Positions 50,928 to 55,553 of a stretch of 55,553 bases of DNA are shown one piece after another (position 1 is the first letter of the stretch; every line of letters starts with the position of its first letter). This stretch comes from Brevibacterium sp. Its GTDB lineage: Bacteria; Actinomycetota; Actinomycetes; Actinomycetales; Brevibacteriaceae. The notes under the pieces were generated by a model that had not been told where the DNA came from, searched no databases, and saw only the letters and a list, made by a program, of their open reading frames with translations. A program made the position numbers and the translations under genes. The DNA is taken from the NCBI GenBank assembly GCA_031179165.1, contig JAPSIC010000006.1, positions 1-55,553 on the forward strand. Reading direction: 5' to 3'.

Positions 50928-52058
50928 TCAGAGCTGGAAGCGCTGATTGCGCCCGAGCCCATCCGCCGGTGATCCGGGTGCGAGGTCGATCGTCCGGGCC
51001 GCGGGATCGATCTGGACGGTGACGAGTGTCGCCGAGCGCTCCCCGTAGACCGCTCCCGGCTCGGGTGCACAGCACACCGGCGGCTCCCCCGGTCCCGAGG
51101 TGAGGGTCTGCACGAGGTCGCCGGTGGTCTCCGGCGCCGCGGCCGCGCCGTCGGGTCCGAGGCTACCGGCGATCTTCGCCGCGAGATGGTCGTAGCGGGC
51201 CCTCGACGTCGCGCCCGGGCGCAGCTCCAAACCGCCCGGCTCCAGGTCCGGGTGCAGGAAGTGGTTCGTGTGGAGCAGGTAGCCCTCCCCGCGTCGTTCC
51301 GCCTTCCGCGCGTTCGCGATCTCCACCTGGACCACCTCGTCGGCGGTGACCACGGTGATGACCGACGACGAGGATGTCGGGGCCGAGTGGATGATCTCGA
51401 GCGCCTCGGCCAGCGTCCGTGCCCGTGAGAGCACCCGTTCGAGGACCATGTGGATCGGCACTCCCCCGGGCTCGTCGCCTTCGTGTTTGAGGATGTTGAG
51501 CAGCACGCCGACACCGGCCTCGTTGAGGCCGACCTTCCCGAGCATCCCGTATTCGGTGAAGCCGCAATGGCCGAGCTGGCCCGGGTGATCGGGGGACGCG
51601 CCGGGGACCCCGCCCACGTCGTTGAGGTGCCACAGGGTCGAGAAGTCGGCCACCCAGTCCCAGTTCTGCGCGGCCAGGGAGGAGCCGCGGCGGGTGAAGC
51701 TGACCGTCGAGCATTCCGTCGGGGCGACCGGCGCCAGGGTCATGATCTCCGTGCGCGCGATGATCGTCATCAGGGCGGTGACGGTCAGACCGGCTCCCTC
51801 GGCGACCGCATCGATCTCCTCGGCGGCCTCGGCGTCCCAATCGCGCAGGGCGGCAAGGCTCGCGGAGGCGGCGGTGCGCACGTCCGCCTCGACGATCCGC
51901 AGGTGCTCGAAGTACCGCCGGTAGCCGGCGAGCGTTCGCCCGATCCCTTCGCTCAGCTCCTGTCCGCGGAGCAGACCGCGCTGCCGCAGGTCAGGGGCCC
52001 GGACCGTGAAGATCTCGGGCTCGATGTCGGCTGCGGGTACGAACTCTGCCGTGGTCAT
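50928..52058 (-). CDS. C45-family peptidase/acyltransferase (acyl-CoA:6-APA acyltransferase-like)
   Basis: 376 aa, Ntn-hydrolase fold of the C45/AAT family. APTECSTVSFTRRGSSLAAQNWDWV puts the nucleophile at C116, which becomes the N-terminus after autocleavage between residues 115 and 116, as in penicillin acyltransferase relatives. LGHCGFTEYGMLGKVGLNEAGVGVLLNIL and LLHTNHFLHPD are further conserved parts. Bacterial relatives hydrolyse N-acyl amides or conjugates; the substrate is unknown. Nearest neighbours on the same strand are an MBL hydrolase gene upstream and, across a divergent gap, a PuuP-like permease. Confidence 0.82.
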   Translation of the reverse strand: MTTAEFVPAADIEPEIFTVRAPDLRQRGLLRGQELSEGIGRTLAGYRRYFEHLRIVEADVRTAASASLAALRDWDAEAAEEIDAVAEGAGLTVTALMTIIARTEIMTLAPVAPTECSTVSFTRRGSSLAAQNWDWVADFSTLWHLNDVGGVPGASPDHPGQLGHCGFTEYGMLGKVGLNEAGVGVLLNILKHEGDEPGGVPIHMVLERVLSRARTLAEALEIIHSAPTSSSSVITVVTADEVVQVEIANARKAERRGEGYLLHTNHFLHPDLEPGGLELRPGATSRARYDHLAAKIAGSLGPDGAAAAPETTGDLVQTLTSGPGEPPVCCAPEPGAVYGERSATLVTVQIDPAARTIDLAPGSPADGLGRNQRFQL

Positions 52059-52189
52059 GGACTTCTCCTGGGCTCAGATGTGCGGGCTTCTTCATGCGGC
52101 GCTGCCTCCCACATTAGCCCCGAGAGGCAAGGACCGCTTCGCGGTTCGCCCTCACGTCTCGGCGAGCGCGGCTCGACCGTCATCGGCCG

Positions 52190-52250
52190 TGCGCGATCGT
52201 TCGGGCCTCACTTCGCGGCCTGCGCGATCGTTCCGGCCTCACTTCGCGCC
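52190..52250. repeat. 30-31-bp tandem duplication at the 3' end of the MBL gene
   Basis: TGCGCGATCGTTC and its continuation to TTCGCG occur at 52190-52220 and again at 52221-52250 with two differences. The second copy includes the stop codon (52239-52241) of the leftward MBL-fold gene. Confidence 0.85.
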
Positions 52251-53294
52251 GAGGGCGCCCGCTCCGACCTCGAGGCCGAGGTAGTGCATGTGCGCGGCGG
52301 TCTCGGCCAGAGCGGCGAACAGGTTGAAGTGATGGAGCTCGTCGAAGCCGCGGGACCAGTGGAGGCCCTGCGCGATCGAGTAGACGCTGTGGTCGCCGGT
52401 CTCCTCCATCCGCGCCCTGATCTCGGCCAGCCGTTCGTGATGATGGGCGACGAGTTCGCGAGCCCGGTCGTGGAGGCCGCGGAAGCGGAACCCGTGCGCC
52501 GGCAGCACGGAGGTCTCGGGAGTCAGCGTGCCGATCTTGTCGAGAGAGCGGAGATAGTCGCCGAGGCTGTGGGTGATCGCGGCACTGTCGAGGCCGATGT
52601 TCGGGGTGATGGTCGGCAGCACATGATCGCCGGAGAACAGCAGGTCATCGTCGTCGCGGACGAACACGGAGTGACCGTAGGTGTGTCCGGGTGTCCACAG
52701 CGCACGGATCGTCCCGCCGTCGATGGGCAGCGCGGAGCCGTCGTCGAGGACGAGGACGTTCTCGGGCATCCGGTCCAGCTGCAGCACGGAGGCCATCTTG
52801 CCCCTGCCCAGCAGGAGGCTCTCGATCTCGGTCCAGCGCTCGCGGGGCACCCCGTAGGATCGCGCGATATCGACAGTGGGATCGACTCCGGTTCCCATGT
52901 CGACGGCTTCGGTGCGGAACCGTTCGAGGGCCCGGATGTCCTCACCGTGCATCGCCACCCACATGTCCGGGTTCGCGTTCAGCAATGCCGGCACGAGACC
53001 GATGTGGTCGCGGTGATAGTGCGTGATCGCGACCCCGCGGATGTCCCGGGCGCCGAATCCCAGGGAGTCCAACGCCGAGGTGAGCGCCCGGTGCTGCTCT
53101 GCTCCGTCCCAGCCCGCGTCGATGAGTACGACGCCAGAGCCGTCGGCGATGGCGTAGCTGTAGGTGTAGACGAGGGGATTGTCGGGGATCGGGACCGGGA
53201 TCGCCCAGACTCCCTCGCCCACGGATTCGACCTCGGGCAGCACGCGGTCCTTCCAGGCCGTCGACTGTCCCGGGCTCAGCGCTTCGATCGCCAT
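52239..53294 (-). CDS. Metallo-beta-lactamase-fold hydrolase
   Basis: 351 aa from the ATG at 53294 (MAIEALSPG), eight bases after AAAGGTGG; a GTG at 53306 is the alternative. The zinc motif THYHRDH is at 91-97, with VVLIDAGWDG before it and the second-histidine GHTYGHSVFVRDDDDLLFSGDHVLP (about 205-230) completing the site. It belongs to the glyoxalase-II/lactonase-like MBL group; substrates could be lactones, thioesters or phosphodiesters. It is 180 bp upstream of the C45 gene on the same strand, possibly one unit. Confidence 0.87.
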   Translation of the reverse strand: MAIEALSPGQSTAWKDRVLPEVESVGEGVWAIPVPIPDNPLVYTYSYAIADGSGVVLIDAGWDGAEQHRALTSALDSLGFGARDIRGVAITHYHRDHIGLVPALLNANPDMWVAMHGEDIRALERFRTEAVDMGTGVDPTVDIARSYGVPRERWTEIESLLLGRGKMASVLQLDRMPENVLVLDDGSALPIDGGTIRALWTPGHTYGHSVFVRDDDDLLFSGDHVLPTITPNIGLDSAAITHSLGDYLRSLDKIGTLTPETSVLPAHGFRFRGLHDRARELVAHHHERLAEIRARMEETGDHSVYSIAQGLHWSRGFDELHHFNLFAALAETAAHMHYLGLEVGAGALGAK

Positions 53295-53628
53295 TGATGC
53301 GTCCACCTTTCCTCTGATCCGTCATCCATTCGTCAACCTACCCGCATTCCTCTTATTACTGAAGGGTCGTTCTGATAGGGAAGACCCGCGTCATGCGGCA
53401 GAGTCACCTCGGCGAGCGCACAAGAATGCGTTTACAGCACTGACCTCGACTGATTCCGTCGCTTGAAGCGGAGTTTCGGTCATTAGTTATTAATTTTTCG
53501 TGATCCAAGTTTCGTTTTCCGCAATCATGCACTATCGTCTGGGAGGCAGATCACACTCTGCGCCCTCACATCAGCACCGGGTCGAACCGGCGCGCGACAC
53601 ACGACAATACTCATTGGGGAGGATTGAT
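53295..53628 (+). other. Intergenic region upstream of the PuuP-like permease gene
   Basis: 334 bp without a gene. 53480-53520 is clearly AT-rich (TTAGTTATTAATTTTTCG), and TATTAAT or the nearby CACTAT (53530-53535) could be -10 elements for the permease. No convincing repressor palindrome was found. Confidence 0.4.
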
Positions 53629-55023
53629 ATGGCTGGTTCAGGCACGCTGAAGCGTAACCTCGGACTGTGGTCCATCGTCGGACTCGGACTCGGTTACATG
53701 ACACCGACGGTCGTCTTCGACACATTCGGGATCGTCTCGGACGAGACGAACGGAGCGGTGCCCGCCGCGTACCTGGCTGCGCTCATCGTCATGATCTTCA
53801 CGGCATTCAGCTACGGGAAGATGGTCAAGGTGTTCCCGACCGCGGGATCCGCCTACACCTATACACGCGAGACGATGACTCCCGGCCTCGGCTTCCTGGT
53901 CGGGTGGACGTCGCTGATGGACTACCTCCTGCTGCCGATGGTCAACTGCCTGATCATCCGCCTGTACATGGAGTCGATGGTGCCGGATGCCCCGGTATGG
54001 ATCTGGGTCGTCGCCTACACGGTGATCATGACCGGGATCGTGCTCACCTCGATGCGGGGCACGGCGAACCTCAACGGGGTCCTGCTCATCTTCGCCCTGG
54101 TCATGGTGACCATGTTCTGCGTCCTCGCGTTCTTCCAGCTGCAAGCCGGCGAGGGAGCCGGACTCGTCGTCAGCGCCGAGCCGTTCATCCACGAAGGCGT
54201 GCACATGTCAGCGGTGCTGACCGGTGCGACCGTCGTGTGCTTCTCGTTCATCGGATTCGATGCCGTGACGATGTACACCAATGAGGCGAAGTCGGTGAGC
54301 ACGATGCCCAAGGCCATCATGCTCACGGTCCTCGCCGGTGGGGCGATCTTCCTCGTCGCCTCCTACTTCGCCCAGCTGCTGTTCCCCGACAACTCGCAGT
54401 TCACCATCGTCGACGATCCCCTGCCGGAGATCGGTCAGATCACCGGCGGCCCGATCTTCGCGCTGTTCTTCCTGGCCGCGGCGTTCGCCGCCACGGTCGC
54501 CTCCGGCCTGGCCTCGCATGCCTCGGTGTCGCGGATGCTGCTGGTGATGGGACGCAACGGGGTGCTGCCGCGCAAGGCGTTCGGCTACATCAACCCCCGC
54601 ACGCACACCCCGGTGTTCAACATCGTCCTCGTCGGTGCCGTGTGCCTGTTCGCCATGACGTTCAGCCTCGAGTTCATCTCGGCGCTGATCAACTTCGGTG
54701 CGCTCATCGCCTTCACCTTCGTCAACCTCACGGTGATCGCTCACTATGCGTTCCGGACCAAGCAGGTCATCGACGTCAAGTCCGCGTTCAACTACGTGGT
54801 GATGCCCGGCCTCGGCGCGATCCTCACCGGCATCCTGTGGTCGAGCCTGCACGGCACCGCCCTCATCGGCGGACTGGTCTGGCTGGCAGCCGGTGTCATC
54901 TACCTGGCGGTGCTGACCCGTGGCTTCAAGCGCACGGTGCGCAGCTTCGACGATCCCGAGGCTGACGCCACCATGTCCGAGCCTGCCCTCGACGAGAAGG
55001 CAGACGACAGGGAACCGGTGTGA
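53629..55023 (+). CDS. APC permease similar to putrescine importer PuuP
   Basis: 464 aa from the ATG at 53629, six bases after GGGGAGG. The N-terminal half, LGLWSIVGLGLGYMTPTVVFDTFGIVSDETNG, followed by FSYGKMVKVFPTAGSAYTYTRETM, closely follows my recollection of E. coli PuuP, and FSFIGFDAVTMYTNEAKSVSTMPKAIM is the helix 6-7 signature. About 12 helices; a short acidic tail follows. Putrescine or another amine is likely, though amino acids cannot be excluded. Divergent from the MBL gene; followed by a strong terminator. Confidence 0.87.
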   Translation: MAGSGTLKRNLGLWSIVGLGLGYMTPTVVFDTFGIVSDETNGAVPAAYLAALIVMIFTAFSYGKMVKVFPTAGSAYTYTRETMTPGLGFLVGWTSLMDYLLLPMVNCLIIRLYMESMVPDAPVWIWVVAYTVIMTGIVLTSMRGTANLNGVLLIFALVMVTMFCVLAFFQLQAGEGAGLVVSAEPFIHEGVHMSAVLTGATVVCFSFIGFDAVTMYTNEAKSVSTMPKAIMLTVLAGGAIFLVASYFAQLLFPDNSQFTIVDDPLPEIGQITGGPIFALFFLAAAFAATVASGLASHASVSRMLLVMGRNGVLPRKAFGYINPRTHTPVFNIVLVGAVCLFAMTFSLEFISALINFGALIAFTFVNLTVIAHYAFRTKQVIDVKSAFNYVVMPGLGAILTGILWSSLHGTALIGGLVWLAAGVIYLAVLTRGFKRTVRSFDDPEADATMSEPALDEKADDREPV

Positions 55024-55047
55024 TCACTGGCTGAGCCTGTCGAATCC

Positions 55048-55083
55048 GCAGAAGGTCCCGGAGAGAGCTCCGGGACCTTCTGC
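55048..55083 (+). terminator. Terminator after the permease gene
   Basis: GCAGAAGGTCCCGGA (55048-55062) and TCCGGGACCTTCTGC (55069-55083) make a perfect 15-bp stem with a 6-base loop. No T tract follows, but the position 25 bp past the stop fits a terminator. Confidence 0.75.
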
Positions 55084-55154
55084 GATCCCTGCCACGGCTC
55101 ACCCGCCCGCACCGACCAGGGCCCGCCGAAGTGAGTCGTCGGTGGCCCCACCTG

Positions 55155-55251
55155 GCCGCGCTGGGCCCAGTTAGCCGCGCTGGGTCCAGTTGGCCGCGGT
55201 GGACCCGCGTTTCGTCGCGCTGGCCCCGGTTAGCCGCGCAGGGCCCAGTCG
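55155..55251. repeat. 19-bp tandem repeat downstream of the permease gene
   Basis: Five units of about 19 bp (GCCGCGCTGGGCCCAGTTA and variants) start at 55155, 55174, 55193, 55214 and 55233. Units 3 and 4 are the most diverged. No gene-like signal. Confidence 0.8.
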
Positions 55252-55342
55252 TAACTCGGGCCGTCGCGCCTGAGCGTGCCGTCACGGTCGGCGCGCCCGG
55301 AACGTGCCCGAGTCCCGCAGAGTCAACCCAGCCGGAAATGAG

Positions 55343-55384
55343 AAATGTGCCGCGACATCGAGTGAACGATGTCGCGACACATTT
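55343..55384. repeat. Large inverted repeat containing the array motif
   Basis: AAATGTGCCGCGACATCG (55343-55360) and CGATGTCGCGACACATTT (55367-55384) pair at 17 of 18 positions around AGTGAA. The right arm plus loop reads GTGAACGATGTCGCGACACA, an inverted copy of the unit in the 55437-55553 array. Confidence 0.85.
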
Positions 55385-55436
55385 CCCCGCAAGCGGGAAG
55401 CACCCCGCATTTTCGGCGGAAGCGGTGGTGTCTGGT

Positions 55437-55553
55437 TTCAGGACATCGTTCACTCCTGTCTCACGACATGCTTCCCTCAATGTGTCACGACATCATTCAC
55501 TGCCTGTGTCGAGACATCCTTCACTACATGTCTCACGACATCGTTCACTCATG
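55437..55553 (-). repeat. ~24-bp direct-repeat array running off the right edge
   Basis: On the minus strand, five copies of a motif near GTGAACGATGTCGTGAGACA occur with the shared GACAT core at 55442, 55465, 55489, 55513 and 55537: spacing 23, 24, 24, 24 bp. Copies differ at several positions. The array continues to the window end, and an inverted copy lies at 55343-55384. Regular arrays of this sort border transposase genes of IS481-like elements in actinobacteria to my recollection; no transposase is visible here. Confidence 0.75.

Noticed and set aside
54926-55480. 184-codon minus-strand frame overlapping the terminator and both repeat arrays
   Set aside because: It is built mainly from repeats, no known domain is recognisable, and it lacks a good ribosome site.
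55437-55553. CRISPR array at the right edge
   Set aside because: Repeats are about 20 bp and only about 4 bp separate them, so there are no spacers.

Overview
The window is high-GC DNA with close-packed genes, GTG/TTG starts, many ATGA/GTGA stop-start overlaps and actinobacterial families (GTP-type PEP carboxykinase, MMPL and YhgE/Pip exporters, LytR-CpsA-Psr protein, QsuB-type enzyme). It looks like a chromosomal segment of an actinomycete, probably Micrococcales; Brevibacterium is my best guess, by inference only. I see no rRNA, prophage or intact transposase. The only hint of a mobile element is a repeat array running off the right edge.

Layout. 1-2666: the start of one glycosyltransferase gene and two complete ones, read leftward. 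2845-5472: a leftward operon of a small acidic membrane protein, a sensor kinase and an OmpR-type regulator; a shared 18-bp dyad lies upstream of both this operon and the glycosyltransferases. 5494-11054: a quinate/shikimate catabolic locus with IclR regulator, 3-dehydroquinase and quinate/shikimate dehydrogenase on one strand, and an MFS transporter plus 3-dehydroshikimate dehydratase (QsuB type) on the other, leading to protocatechuate. 11147-13579: a His-rich CopB-type copper ATPase behind a CsoR-like operator. 13658-22852: gap, a GlxA-type regulator, a beta-lactamase-fold hydrolase, a DHFR-like protein with a divergent HxlR regulator, nicotinamidase, DoxX, a CPBP protease and an APC permease. 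22920-27651: argG with an ARG box, an AlkD-like protein, tRNA-Arg and pckG.

27649-28260 is gene-free and carries an in-frame array of stop codons followed by about 40-bp tandem repeats. 28354-30158: a Pit phosphate transporter, a small membrane partner and a PHO-box-like repeat. 30251-35046: aminotransferase and CoA-acylating semialdehyde dehydrogenase divergent from a PucR regulator, probably for beta-alanine or a related omega-amino acid. 35053-38163: DapA-like lyase, DadA-like FAD enzyme and GntR/FadR regulator, possibly for D-amino acid or hydroxyproline use. 38350-43972: an atypical SDR, tRNA-Ser, a LytR-CpsA-Psr protein and an overlapping FAD/NAD(P)-binding protein. 43989-49832: a TetR-controlled efflux operon of YhgE/Pip protein and MMPL exporter, the MMPL carrying what looks like a degenerate ABC-ATPase tail. 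49849-55023: an unknown acidic protein, a C45-type peptidase/acyltransferase, a metallo-beta-lactamase-fold hydrolase and a PuuP-like permease. 55155-55553 holds two repeat arrays.

Most genes are ordinary metabolism and transport. The unusual signals are regulatory dyads and repeats, frequent short tandem repeats (15-40 bp) often at the 3' ends of genes, the 40-bp repeat field, the MMPL fusion and the repeat array at the right edge. Function calls rest on motif recognition and context only.
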